Below are positions 26,015-35,483 of a stretch of DNA of 64,000 nucleotides, one piece after another. Position 1 is the first letter of the stretch. Each line of letters begins with the position of its first letter. The position numbers were made by a program, and so were the translations under genes. Origin of the DNA: Alicyclobacillus sp. SO9 (GTDB lineage Bacteria; Bacillota; Bacilli; Alicyclobacillales; Alicyclobacillaceae); NCBI RefSeq assembly GCF_016406125.1, contig NZ_CP066339.1, forward strand, positions 2,914,001 through 2,978,000, in the 5' to 3' direction. Under the pieces are notes generated by a model. The model saw only the letters and a program-made list of their open reading frames with translations. It was not told where the DNA came from and ran no database searches.

Positions 26015-26578
26015 TCACCCTTCTGAATCGGCGGAGACGATGTGTTCAAACTCCGATTGAAGCAGTCCCATTACGACCTCATCAGTCGGCACCCCTTTCA
26101 CTAGCGTCGACTTTCTTAGTACACCTTCAATTTGAAAGCCTACCTTCTTATACGAACGAATCGCGCGCTCGTTGCCGACCCAGGTATCCAACTGTATCCG
26201 CCTTAATTGGAATCTTTGGAACAAGAAGCTGCACATTGCACGTACTGCTTCCGTCCCATAACCTTTGCCCCAATAGGCCTTATCACCTATCATAATGCCT
26301 AGAACGCAGGTTCCCTTGACAACGTCCATGTCCCGGTAACTAACCTCACCGATGAATTTGTCTACCTCTGCAAAAACGCCAAACATCCCGGATTCGCGAA
26401 CATCACCTTTCAAATACGTCTCATACCGTTCTATAAATACCTGTTCCGGTATGAGACTCGACATGTAAGGTTCCCCAGTAGCCCAATACATCACTTCGTC
26501 ATCCTGACGCCATCGGTAGTAGGTTCGCAACATTTCTCCTGAAAATGGCTTCAGAGTTATCCTCTTTCCGTGAATCAA
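26015..26578 (-). CDS. GNAT acetyltransferase (RimJ/RimL-like)
   Basis: A 187-residue N-acetyltransferase of the RimJ/RimL group. RITLKPF opens the fold, GIMIGDKAYWGKGYGTEA is the acetyl-CoA pyrophosphate loop, and RSYKKVGFQIEG is the closing motif. The TTG at 26578 is chosen because GGAGG lies 7 bases upstream and the protein then starts at the fold; the frame is open to 26626. The target (a protein N-terminus or a small amine) is unknown. Confidence 0.85.
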   Translation of the reverse strand: MIHGKRITLKPFSGEMLRTYYRWRQDDEVMYWATGEPYMSSLIPEQVFIERYETYLKGDVRESGMFGVFAEVDKFIGEVSYRDMDVVKGTCVLGIMIGDKAYWGKGYGTEAVRAMCSFLFQRFQLRRIQLDTWVGNERAIRSYKKVGFQIEGVLRKSTLVKGVPTDEVVMGLLQSEFEHIVSADSEG

Positions 26579-26869
26579 TCGTCGTCCTCCAGTGGAAGTT
26601 AGAAGGACATCAACCACACTGGTCAATTGGCAGCATGATGCTCACCTGGTGACAGCCTCAAGACTTCCCGTTAGTGAACCGCATCACTGTTTTACACGAT
26701 ATGTTACTTGTCTTACAGAAATTGAACTCCGAACATGCTCTTATCGTCTTCATACCTGCCATAAGCGTCGCCCCCTAACCCAGTCCTCTCAAGTTTACAG
26801 GTTTATCTGATATTAGGGAATACATGGCTTCGTACCAACAACTCAGCGCCTCGTCAGGCAGGAGACCAT

Positions 26870-28096
26870 CTAGGTTACATCTTGGACAACAGGTTTCTTT
26901 TTCAGAAACACCAACGAGGATGCTATTCCCGCAAGCGAGAGAACGGACAGCACAAACCACGTAATGCGGCCTCCCCAAAAGCTAAGCAGACCCCCAACAA
27001 CAAGGTATCCGATAGCTCCCATTCCCTGTGTTGCAGTAGAGGTGATTGAATAGACGCGGCCAACCACGTTATCCGGAACTCTGCTCACTCGATATGTCAG
27101 GTAGATAACCAGGAGCACTCCCTCACCTAAGCCTAGAATCGCCGAACAAGCAAAAAGTACAGAAACAGAGTTGATTGCAGTAAGTGTTAACGCACTAACT
27201 AGCATCAATCCTTGTCCAATAAACGCGGTCACCATGCCGAAGCGCACTGGTATTTTTGATGCAAAGAGTGTTCCTGCCAAAGAACCTACAGCATATACAC
27301 TCACTGCGACTCCAACCTGCTGTGCTGTACCGTGAAGTGTTTTCAGCACGAAAAATGTCAAGGTGGGGATTAATGCGGCAAACACAAATCGGTTGCTGCC
27401 CCACAACAAGGTGACTGACTTCAATACGGAATCCTTCAAAACGGTTCGGAAACCAACCTTCATATCCGCATAAAAATTCTTCTTCTCACTGGAACTGTCT
27501 ACCGGCGTGGCTCGTTCACGTCTCAGAGTCATTATTGATAGTGCCGAAACAAAGAAAGAAAGTCCGTCTAAGCCCATTGTATAGAAAGGCCCAATGCTAG
27601 TGGTTAACAGACCGGCTATGGAGGGGCCAACGGCATAGGCTAGACTTTCAATTGCTTCGAAATAGCCATTAGCACGACCCAGTTTCTCGGCCGGAACCAT
27701 ATGCGGAATCATTCCGGTGTATCCAGCGCCAAAAAACACTGCCAATGTGCCACTGGCAGCCGCAACAATAAAAACAACGGGCATCACGGCAATGTGTGCT
27801 AGAAATGCGAATGGAATCAGAGCCACCAAGACGGCCCTGCCAAAGTCAGCTGTTAGCATCACTCTAGTACGACTCCATCGGTCTACCCATACACCTGCTG
27901 GCAAACCCACTATGAACAGTGGAGCTACCTCCAACGCTCCGACCAAGCCCATAAGGAATCCCGATTTCGTCAGAGTCAGAATTAAGATGGGCAGCGCTAC
28001 GGAGGCAATTGAATCTCCGAGGTAGGAAACACCTTGACCGCTTAACAATGCTAGAAAGCGCGTATTCGAAAAAACTGACCTTTTAAGTTGACTCAT
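26870..28096 (-). CDS. MFS transporter (MFS_3 / macrolide-efflux-like)
   Basis: A 408-residue major facilitator with 12 hydrophobic helices. The loop 2-3 signature is GVWVDRWSRTRVM, and the opening FLALLSGQGVSYLGDSIA is typical of MefA/MFS_3 exporters. It probably exports a drug or metabolite by proton antiport. AGGGGA lies 6 bases before the ATG. A uridine-kinase-like gene is next upstream on the same strand. Nothing here fixes the substrate. Confidence 0.9.
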   Translation of the reverse strand: MSQLKRSVFSNTRFLALLSGQGVSYLGDSIASVALPILILTLTKSGFLMGLVGALEVAPLFIVGLPAGVWVDRWSRTRVMLTADFGRAVLVALIPFAFLAHIAVMPVVFIVAAASGTLAVFFGAGYTGMIPHMVPAEKLGRANGYFEAIESLAYAVGPSIAGLLTTSIGPFYTMGLDGLSFFVSALSIMTLRRERATPVDSSSEKKNFYADMKVGFRTVLKDSVLKSVTLLWGSNRFVFAALIPTLTFFVLKTLHGTAQQVGVAVSVYAVGSLAGTLFASKIPVRFGMVTAFIGQGLMLVSALTLTAINSVSVLFACSAILGLGEGVLLVIYLTYRVSRVPDNVVGRVYSITSTATQGMGAIGYLVVGGLLSFWGGRITWFVLSVLSLAGIASSLVFLKKKPVVQDVT

Positions 28097-28186
28097 TCCA
28101 CGTCCCCTTGAACTTTATCAAACTGGCAATTGTTGTTGCATGCTTTTCAAATACCCATTTAGAGACAGAACGTCAAAAGGAGAAAT

Positions 28187-28780
28187 TCAGCAGCTAACCA
28201 CTAGATCCGCAGTGGAAATGGGACTGACCGTCTTCAAATAATGGTCTTCTGCTTTCCAGTATCTCTTCACAAACTTCTCTATCTGTACGGCGGTTCTCGG
28301 CGATTCACGTTCAAAACGGGTTGTTCGCGGGCAATCCACATAAATGACAAAATCAAAGAACCGCCGCCACTCTTCACGTTGAAGGAATACGCCTTCTATC
28401 ATCACGATGGCGTCACTCTGTATAACCACACTCTTAGTAACAGTTTCATCACGTTCTACATCGTAAAACGGAAGACGTATTTCCTCCGCATGCTGCACTT
28501 TTTCAAACAACCGTTGTCGCAAATATCTGACATCCCACTGCAACTCGTAGTACTCATACCATTCTTCAAATCCGGTATGATATCTATTTCTTGATTCCAC
28601 AATGTAATGATCCAGATGAAAAACGCAGACTGGTAAGCGCTTCTCTACTAGCTTTTTCTGAGTCTCATTGACCATCGTCGTTTTTCCTGCCCGACTTAAT
28701 CCGTCCACACCAACGACCAGGCGTGCATTACAGTATGTCCTTTCAATGGCGTTCACCAATTTATCAGCATTAGTCTCCAA
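28187..28780 (-). CDS. Uridine-kinase-like P-loop protein
   Basis: A 197-residue P-loop NTPase. GVDGLSRAGKTTM (about 24-36) is the Walker A motif, HLDHYIVESRNRYH matches the phosphate-acceptor region of uridine kinase/phosphoribulokinase folds, and IVMIEGVFLQ is the Walker-B-like strand. Many Bacillus relatives are annotated as uridine kinase family without tested activity. The start is TTG behind GAGGTGA. It probably shares a transcript with the downstream MFS gene. Confidence 0.82.
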   Translation of the reverse strand: METNADKLVNAIERTYCNARLVVGVDGLSRAGKTTMVNETQKKLVEKRLPVCVFHLDHYIVESRNRYHTGFEEWYEYYELQWDVRYLRQRLFEKVQHAEEIRLPFYDVERDETVTKSVVIQSDAIVMIEGVFLQREEWRRFFDFVIYVDCPRTTRFERESPRTAVQIEKFVKRYWKAEDHYLKTVSPISTADLVVSC

Positions 28781-28929
28781 AGCATCACCTCTGTTGTCGA
28801 AAAGTCCCTATGAAAATGACTCTGCCACTTGTTTGTATCTTTGTCTGCATGAGCGCTTGGGTCACAGTAGTTTAAGACGCATCAATACCACCTCTGCACC
28901 ACTATACCATTTATACCCTTAAGTGGCGG

Positions 28930-28958
28930 TTGACAGATGAATTCACCCTTGCTATATT
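28930..28958 (+). promoter_or_regulatory. SigA-type promoter of thrS
   Basis: TTGACA (28930-28935), a 17-bp spacer and TATATT (28953-28958), about 30 bases ahead of the T-box stem I. Confidence 0.8.
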
Positions 28959-28989
28959 GTATCGAAATACTTGGATAAAATAGTAATCA

Positions 28990-29252
28990 GCGAAGCGGAA
29001 AGACGAGCCAATATCGTTCGTTGTAGTACAGAGAAGAGTCGCCACCGGCTGAAAGCGATTCGTACCGTAAATATTGGACACCACTTTCCAAGCTGTCTTG
29101 AGGATGCGTGAGCTGAAACAAGACCGGAGGCGTTCGTTACACGCTGCGAGGATGCGAAGGTCTTCTGAATTGGGACCAATCGCATTGAACTTGGGTGGAA
29201 CCACGGGAATCACGTTCTCGTCCCTGACAACAGGGATGAGGGCGTTTTTTTA
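28990..29252 (+). promoter_or_regulatory. T-box riboswitch (Thr) of thrS
   Basis: Stem I has base pairs 28997-29002 with 29084-29089 and an inner CCAATAT/ATATTGG stem. The loop between them holds specifier ACC (29080-29082) followed by A, matching Thr. The distal GGCTGAAAG loop and AG-rich bulge are present. The T-box core GGGTGGAACCACG is at 29193-29205 and is followed by a terminator. Uncharged tRNA-Thr(GGT) should stabilise the antiterminator and allow thrS transcription. Confidence 0.92.
29217..29251 (+). terminator. Conditional terminator of the thrS T-box
   Basis: Ten-base arms 29217-29226 and 29231-29240 (CTCGTCCCTG with CAGGGATGAG, one G-T pair) with loop ACAA, then GGCG and TTTTTTT. 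It competes with the antiterminator that uses the T-box core. Confidence 0.88.
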
Positions 29253-29372
29253 TTTTTCATCAGCTGTAGTCGCTTGGATTTGCTTGAAAGCGCCTCGATG
29301 CCGCGGCGGCGGACAATGAAGTTGATTTCTACAAAACGGCACCAAAAAAAGATTGTAAAGGAGAGTCGCGAG

Positions 29373-31295
29373 ATGGCAGACTGCGTTGTGAAACTCAAAG
29401 ACGGTACAAGAAGGACGGTGATAGCTGGCACAACTTACGCTGCAATCGCTGCAAAGATTCATCCGCGTTTGGGTAAAGAAGCTGTAGCGGCTAAAGTGAA
29501 CGGCAGTCTTGCAGACCTCTCCTCTCAAGTGGTGCCAGAGGCCCAAGTGGAACTCGTTACGCTTGACGACGAAGACGGTCTACAGGTGATGCGGCACACA
29601 GCAGCACACGTTCTGGCTCAGGCAGTTGCAAGAGTGTTTCCTGAGACCAAGTTTGCTATTGGTCCTGTTGTTGAGAACGGCTTCTACTATGACTTTGCTG
29701 ACCATGCTTTCAGTCCTGATGAATTGCTTCAAATTGAGTCGGAAATGTCTGCGATTGTCAAGGAAAATCACCCTGTGATTCGAGAAGTCATTTCTCGAGA
29801 CGAGGCCCTGCATCTTTTTCAAGACCGGGGAGAGCGATTCAAGGTAGAAATCCTTCAGGACCTTCTGGAGACGGAGACCATTTCGGTTTACCGCCAGGGA
29901 GAATTCATCGATCTCTGTCGAGGACCACACTTACCCTCCACAGGCCGCATCAAGGCGTTCAAGCTGATGTCCATAGCAGGCGCTTATTGGCGGGGGGATT
30001 CGTCCCGTGAGCAGCTCACCCGCATCTACGCCATCGCCTTTGCGAAAAAGTCTCATCTCGACGAGTATCTGCGTCGCGTTGACGAGGCAAAACGACGCGA
30101 TCACCGGAAGTTAGGACGTGAACTGGAACTATTCATGTTCTCGGAAGATGCACCGGGTATGCCTATCCTCCTCAAGAATGGGATGCATATCCAAAATGAG
30201 TTGGAGCAATTCGAACGTTCCCTGCAATCTATCCGCGGCTACAAGGAAGTAAAAACCCCGGTCATCCTCAACAAACGCTTGTGGGAGCAGTCGGGGCATT
30301 GGTTTCATTACAAAGAGAATATGTACGTTACACAAGTGGATAATGAGGAGTTCGCGCTGAAGCCGATGAATTGTCCAGGGCACATGCTGGTCTATAAACA
30401 CAAGCAGCGCTCCTATCGTGATTTGCCGATTCGAATCGCCGAGTATGGGTATGTGCATCGGCATGAACTGAGCGGATCGTTGGGAGGAATGATGCGCGTT
30501 CGTTCCTTTACACAGGACGATGCCCACATCTTTTGCCAGCCCAATCAACTTGAAACCGAACTGACAGCAGTCCTGAAACTGATTCATCAGATCTACAGTG
30601 TATTTGGATTCTCCTATCGCATCGAGTTGTCCACGCGTCCGGACGACTCAATGGGGGCAGACGGTTTGTGGGAACTGGCAGAGGGCGCATTGCAGAAGGT
30701 GCTGGATGCGTCTGGAATAGAATACCGGATTAACCCTGGCGACGGCGCATTCTATGGTCCGAAGATTGACTTTCACATTCAAGATGCAATTGGCCGCATG
30801 TGGCAGTGTGGAACAGTCCAACTGGATTTCCAGCTTCCGGAGCGATTTGAATTAGAGTATGTGGGTGAGCAAAACGAGAGGCTGCGCCCAGTGGTGATTC
30901 ATCGAGCTGTTTTTGGTTCTGTCGATCGCTTTATTGGCATCCTCACTGAACACTTTGCGGGCGCTTTCCCCTACTGGCTGGCTCCCATCCAGGTCCGCGT
31001 TGTCGCCGTATCTGATGCCTTTGTGTCGTATGGAAACTCTGTGCAATCAAAACTGCAATCCCGGGGCTTTCGCGTTGAACTCGATGCGAGGTCTGAGAAA
31101 ATCGGCTACAAAATTCGTGAAGCACAGATGAAAAAGATTCCCTATACGCTCGTCATTGGAGCGAAAGAACAGTCTAGTCAACAAGTCAGTGTTCGCAGGT
31201 ATGGAACGGGAGACCTTGGTCAAATGGACATGGATGCGTTTATGGAGATGTTCTCAAACCAAGTCAAGAACAAGGACCTGCTGGCGGGAGATTAA
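29373..31295 (+). CDS. thrS: Threonyl-tRNA synthetase (ThrS)
   Basis: A class II synthetase, 640 residues. The N-terminal TGS domain (about 1-62) is followed by an editing domain with HTAAH (H-x3-H) and CRGPH. The catalytic core shows the zinc ligand Cys in MNCPGHMLVYK, motif 2 RVRSFTQDDAH and motif 3 with HRAVFGSVDRFIGIL. The C-terminal anticodon domain ends near SVRRYGTGDLG. The ATG at 29373 has AAGGAGA 8 bases upstream; the frame is open to 29274, inside the leader, so the longer start is rejected. Controlled by the upstream T-box. Confidence 0.97.
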   Translation: MADCVVKLKDGTRRTVIAGTTYAAIAAKIHPRLGKEAVAAKVNGSLADLSSQVVPEAQVELVTLDDEDGLQVMRHTAAHVLAQAVARVFPETKFAIGPVVENGFYYDFADHAFSPDELLQIESEMSAIVKENHPVIREVISRDEALHLFQDRGERFKVEILQDLLETETISVYRQGEFIDLCRGPHLPSTGRIKAFKLMSIAGAYWRGDSSREQLTRIYAIAFAKKSHLDEYLRRVDEAKRRDHRKLGRELELFMFSEDAPGMPILLKNGMHIQNELEQFERSLQSIRGYKEVKTPVILNKRLWEQSGHWFHYKENMYVTQVDNEEFALKPMNCPGHMLVYKHKQRSYRDLPIRIAEYGYVHRHELSGSLGGMMRVRSFTQDDAHIFCQPNQLETELTAVLKLIHQIYSVFGFSYRIELSTRPDDSMGADGLWELAEGALQKVLDASGIEYRINPGDGAFYGPKIDFHIQDAIGRMWQCGTVQLDFQLPERFELEYVGEQNERLRPVVIHRAVFGSVDRFIGILTEHFAGAFPYWLAPIQVRVVAVSDAFVSYGNSVQSKLQSRGFRVELDARSEKIGYKIREAQMKKIPYTLVIGAKEQSSQQVSVRRYGTGDLGQMDMDAFMEMFSNQVKNKDLLAGD

Positions 31296-31309
31296 CCGCT
31301 GACACCAGG

Positions 31310-31453
31310 TATGCTGACGGGCGGTATAAGATAGTACCATGTCCACCTCTGGTAACAGAGTAATGCACCAAGGTGGGTAACACAGGTGGAGATTCACATG
31401 TGCGATCCCGCAACTAGGACTCATTGTCCGTAGCGGGATCGCAAGATGTGAAA
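31310..31453 (+). other. Orphan T-box-like segment with long hairpin
   Basis: At 31370-31390 the plus strand carries a stretch resembling a T-box core (AAGGTGGGTAACAC, compare proS AAGGTGGTAACACG). A long hairpin follows: perfect arms GCGATCCCGC (31402-31411) and GCGGGATCGC (31433-31442), an inner GGAC/GTCC stem and an outer CACAT/ATGTG pairing (31395-31399 with 31446-31450). No T-run and no plus-strand gene follows. It may be the thrS terminator region or a leader remnant. Confidence 0.35.
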
Positions 31454-31536
31454 TTCATCGTAACCACGCCCTACTTGACTGACAGCATGAGCGTCCCACT
31501 TCATACTGCCTCCTCCATTCTCTGCTCTTGCACTTC

Positions 31537-32118
31537 CTACCACCTGATGGTGTACACTGCGTAGTCGTTGTTGCTAGCCATGGGATTAAGGCGTAATCCG
31601 ACTTTCGCAGCAACTTTAATGGATGGACTATTCGCCGGGTTGATGCGGGCAATGACCGGAAGGTCAGGAAGATGCTCTGCCGCCAACTGCACAGCCGTAC
31701 GGGCAATTTCTGTCGCATAACCGCGGCCCCAACTGCCATTGTCGAATCTGTAGTAGAGATTCAATGCTTCACGTCCAACCCAAAAAATGCGACTAATCCC
31801 GCCGAACCCAATTATCTCAGAGCCCTCCGCCGCAAAAATACTCCAATAGCCAAAGCCATCGTTGGCCCAGCTCTTCTGCCAGTCGTTCAGACGTTCTGCT
31901 GCCTCGTCGTTATTCGTCATGGGGCCGTGGGGATTGTATCGATTCGTGGCAGGATTCCCGTGAATCCGTAAAATATCTGTGACATCTTGATTCTCTGGCT
32001 TCCGTAGAAACAATCGCTCTGTGTGAACATGTTGAAAGGTTGACACAACAGCCCCACTTGAACCCTCCTCATCGTCCAAGCTGTCGTTCCAAACTTTCTT
32101 TATCATACGGTCACTCAA
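31537..32118 (-). CDS. GNAT acetyltransferase (RimJ/RimL-like)
   Basis: A 193-residue acetyltransferase. It opens the fold at HTERLFLRKPE and has the cofactor loop RFDNGSWGRGYATEIA and the closing NSPSIKVAAKVGLRL. The TTG at 32118 is chosen because GGAGGGA lies 5 bases upstream; the frame is open to 32148, overlapping the divergent LysR region. It is divergent from the LysR gene, which may regulate it. The substrate is unknown. Confidence 0.83.
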   Translation of the reverse strand: MSDRMIKKVWNDSLDDEEGSSGAVVSTFQHVHTERLFLRKPENQDVTDILRIHGNPATNRYNPHGPMTNNDEAAERLNDWQKSWANDGFGYWSIFAAEGSEIIGFGGISRIFWVGREALNLYYRFDNGSWGRGYATEIARTAVQLAAEHLPDLPVIARINPANSPSIKVAAKVGLRLNPMASNNDYAVYTIRW

Positions 32119-32293
32119 TTGTCTCCCTCCAAAAGTCAGCTTGCACAACCGTCAACGTGTGTTCCTGAAGACCGCCTTCGTCACCAACAACACTACAAAC
32201 ATTATCTTCGAGCACACAACTAGTGTGAAGTATGATATCTTGTCTAAGAACTATTGCAAATTGAAATACCAAAACGAAGAAGGAAGCTGTTCT

Positions 32294-33184
32294 ATGGAAC
32301 TCATCGATTTACGTGTTTTCATTGAGGTATCGCGCAGTGGTTCCATGTCTCAGGCTGCTGCAGCTTTGCACATGGGACAACCTGCAGTAAGTCAGCATGT
32401 TCGCGCATTAGAGAGTACAGTGGGGCAACAGTTGTTTATCCGTCAACACCGCGGCGTCGCATTGACTGATGCAGGAGAGGAGTTTCGCGGTTTTGCTGAA
32501 CGAGCTCTTGCAGTACTTGAAGAGGGATTATCATCGGTGCAAAACATGGAAAACCAGAGACTTCATATCCGCGTCGCTGCTCCTCCTTCAGTGAATTCCT
32601 ATTTTCTCATGCCGTTTATACAGCGCATGGAAAGTCTTGGATACAACATTACGTCACTCGATGAACATTCTCACAATGTCATCCAGCACGTCTATGATGG
32701 GACCGTTGATGCAGGTTTTGTCCTTAACAAATCCTCGTTTCCCGGCATTGAATTCATGGATGTTTGGACAGACCCGCTCGTGTGCGTCTTATCACCAAAA
32801 CACCGATTGGCCAATATGGCACACCAGGCATCCGCTGAAGTATCCGATTTGAAGGGAGAACAAATGGTGTGGTTCGATTACTCAAGTTCTGCTTCAACGT
32901 TTCGCGAGGAAGTTGAACAGATTCTTGGCGACGATTATCAGTGGATTGAGACTGCACCGGCAGATATTGTAAAGAAACTGGTCAAAGCAAACTTAGGCGT
33001 ATCGTTTGTTCCATTCCTGACCGTTCAACATGAGTTGGAGTGTGGAGAACTTGTCCAATTACCTTTCGAGAACCTGCCGCAAGAGGCTTGGAAAATCAGT
33101 CTCGTCTACCGCCGCCGAAAGCGAACTTCGGAAGCATTACAAATCATACAATCGGTGACAAGAGACCTTTGGCCAGTCCGTTAA
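32294..33184 (+). CDS. LysR-family transcriptional regulator
   Basis: A 296-residue LysR regulator. The winged helix at the N-terminus (1-60) shows GSMSQAAAALHMGQPAVSQHVRALE, and a periplasmic-binding-protein-like effector domain follows (about 90-290). The ATG at 32294 has AAGGAAG upstream and matches the family start ELIDLRVFIEV; the frame is open to 32141 without support. It is divergent from a GNAT gene, the common arrangement for a LysR target. Confidence 0.93.
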   Translation: MELIDLRVFIEVSRSGSMSQAAAALHMGQPAVSQHVRALESTVGQQLFIRQHRGVALTDAGEEFRGFAERALAVLEEGLSSVQNMENQRLHIRVAAPPSVNSYFLMPFIQRMESLGYNITSLDEHSHNVIQHVYDGTVDAGFVLNKSSFPGIEFMDVWTDPLVCVLSPKHRLANMAHQASAEVSDLKGEQMVWFDYSSSASTFREEVEQILGDDYQWIETAPADIVKKLVKANLGVSFVPFLTVQHELECGELVQLPFENLPQEAWKISLVYRRRKRTSEALQIIQSVTRDLWPVR

Positions 33185-33320
33185 CAAAAAAGCGGACTAC
33201 TCTCTTTCCGACATGAATTGTTCGCTTCATCTCCCCATTGTGACGACGATTATTCCGGGAATATAGACCTCCACAAATTAACATCCTAAGGGTATCTCGA
33301 GGATGGAGGGATTCCTTGCC

Positions 33321-33743
33321 ATGATGTACAATCTGGTGCTGGGAATTGTACTGCCATGGACCGTCGCCCTTTTCTTGGTACGCAAGTCTGAGCGATACGT
33401 TGTCGTAGTCATGTCTCCGTTTGCCACCACGTTAGGGTATACACTGAACACCCTTTGGACCTATTAGGGGTTTGGTTACATGCTGCCGAAATTTCAACAC
33501 AACTGGACCCTTGCAGGTATGCCGTGTGAACTTGGTATGTTTCCCGTCACCGTCTCACTATTCATCATCATGTACCGAAGGACCGACAAACTATTGTTGC
33601 TTGGACTCCTCACAGGAAAGCTCCTCTACTTGAACGGCTGGAACCTGTTCGAGACCTACATCGAATACGTTGTGGGTTTTATCGTAAACCTTCTCTACTG
33701 GCAGTTGATTTTGCGAGTCAGCCGCATCTCCTCCAGGACATAG
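33321..33743 (+). pseudogene. CBO0543-like membrane protein gene split by an in-frame TAG
   Basis: Translation from ATG 33321 (GGAGGG about 10 bases upstream) gives 48 residues, then TAG at 33465-33467. The same frame continues for 92 codons to a stop ending at 33743. The joined 140-residue product resembles a family of small Firmicute membrane proteins (CBO0543 type), with VLPWTVALFLVRK, the LWTY/GFGYMLP junction, MPCELGMFPV and KLLYLNGWN in the order I recall. The parts have no frameshift between them, only one amber codon. The second part has its own ATG at 33480 but no ribosome binding site. Probably a recent nonsense mutation. Confidence 0.65.
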
Positions 33744-33778
33744 AAACGTGGTCCATGCCAATCCGGTACACGGCTGTT

Positions 33779-35031
33779 CTAGGAATTCAATTGTGGATGA
33801 ATCACCGCCCAAGTCCGGCCTCCATCTTGGGTGTGTAGTATTACCGGCGCACCTTTTCCCTGATATTTAGGAACCCATAGCATCCATCCGGCAGAACCGG
33901 AAATCATTTGGATTTGCCGAAATACATGTTTTCGCAGTGCGCTAAGTTTTTGTAATTGAGTCGCGGAGACTCTGGTCCAAGACTTTCCCCTATTGTCTGA
34001 TTTATAGAGCGAGTTGTTGACTAAAAACCAATCCTTAGGCCCCACGAATGAAACGTTATTGACGAGCGAGTACACCGTGCTTATTTTTCTCTCCGCTGTC
34101 TTGTTCCACTTCTGTCCGCCATCATGAGTAGTATAGAGTGCTTCCAGTTGACTGCCAGACTTGGTACCGGATACTGCAGTGACTTCGCCATTTTGGCGGT
34201 TACTGGTGTCAAACTTTGGAACATCCAAGCGGCGTGTCTGCGTCTGTTTCGTACTTGTCGGCGTCCCTAGTGATACCTTTCTCCATGTCTTTCCCCATTC
34301 GTCGTATGGTAGAGCTCCATCGGGCAGGTGGTACACGTCGGACTTCCAACCAACCATCCATCGTCTTTTGTAAGAAAGCGCATACGTCCTCCAGTAGGGA
34401 GGTTCCGCTCAGCAGTCGTCGCTACCTTCTTCCATGTATGACCTCCGTCACTCGTGGCGAGCAATTGCCCTGGCTCACTCTGCATTCCATGTTGGGGTGT
34501 AACCATAAGAAATCCGCACCTCTTGTCAACGAAATCCACTTGTACACTCTGTACCGGCGATGGAGATGTGAAATGAATTGGTACAGATGCCACCCGTGTC
34601 CAGTTACGTCCTTGGTTGTGGCTGGATAACAAGGATACGGAGGTCGTTCGGCTCTTAAAGGGCGGAACAGCAACCCACAGTTGATTCGAGGTCTTGAATT
34701 GACTGCCAAAGTGGTGTTCTTGGTTTAGACCCTTAGGAGAAATATCTTTCCAAGTAGACCCGCCGTCTGTTGTGCGAAAGATACCGGATGAACTCGTACC
34801 GTATCCATCATGAGGATTGGTCATATGAATGAAATCAACTTGTACGGGCTTTGTCGATGACGACTGCTGAACAGGCTCAGAGTTAGATGCTGAACCTGAT
34901 GAGGTTTGATTCACTGCTCTACTTGACCCTTGGGTCGAATTGGTGAAGGTTGACTTGCTGGAAGCGCACCCCGTGATGAGACTGCTAATTGCTAATCCAA
35001 TGGTACTCGCATATGTAATCGACTTGTTCAT
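33779..35031 (-). pseudogene. Asp-box (BNR) repeat lipoprotein gene with a frameshift
   Basis: The first frame begins at ATG 35031 (AAGGAGA 8 bases upstream) with a lipoprotein signal ending LITGC. It carries three Asp-boxes (TTDGGSTWKD, SHNQGRNWTR, TSDGGHTWKK) and runs out near 34267. The reading continues one frame over to 33779 with three more (THDGGQKWNK, SDNRGKSWTR, TQDGGRTWAV). At 34293-34296 a run of four G (minus strand) sits where five would restore the box TTNGGKTWRKV. The joined product is about 415 residues, an extracellular beta-propeller of the Ycf48/sialidase-like type without a known substrate. Confidence 0.75.
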
Positions 35032-35271
35032 AAAACAACTCTCCTTCGATCCCGCTACACACACGACGGATCCACAAGCCGAATTGTTTCACACCTGTAC
35101 CAGACCGACACACGGACAATTTGATTGACATTTCCTCCGTGTAGTACTTCTTCATCTGAACCCATTAAGTCTATCCTCACTTCTGCCAAGGGATTTTTTG
35201 TGACATTCTTTGCTAAATCCCGTCTACGATCTCAATATCTTCTCTGGATACCCACGCATATCTAGCAGGTC

Positions 35272-35448
35272 TCACCAATTCCTATAGAACTTCTTATGCT
35301 CACTCTCCATCTCAAGGGCTTTCTCCTGTTCTGATTTCTCGCGATACTGCGAATTGCGGTTCCCTGTCTTGCGTCGCTTCACTTCCTGATACACGACAAA
35401 GCTTACGATGGCCACAGCTATAACAGCAGCAACAATATTGCGAATCAT
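35272..35448 (-). CDS. Small single-helix membrane protein
   Basis: A 58-residue protein. Residues 3-20 form one hydrophobic helix and the rest is a very charged tail (ending HKKFYRNW). GGAGG lies 7 bases before the ATG at 35448. The frame, start signal and helix-plus-charged-tail design are typical of small Firmicute membrane proteins. No function can be assigned. Confidence 0.65.
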   Translation of the reverse strand: MIRNIVAAVIAVAIVSFVVYQEVKRRKTGNRNSQYREKSEQEKALEMESEHKKFYRNW

Positions 35449-35483
35449 GACGAAACCTCCTTGCTAAACTCCAGTATTCATAC

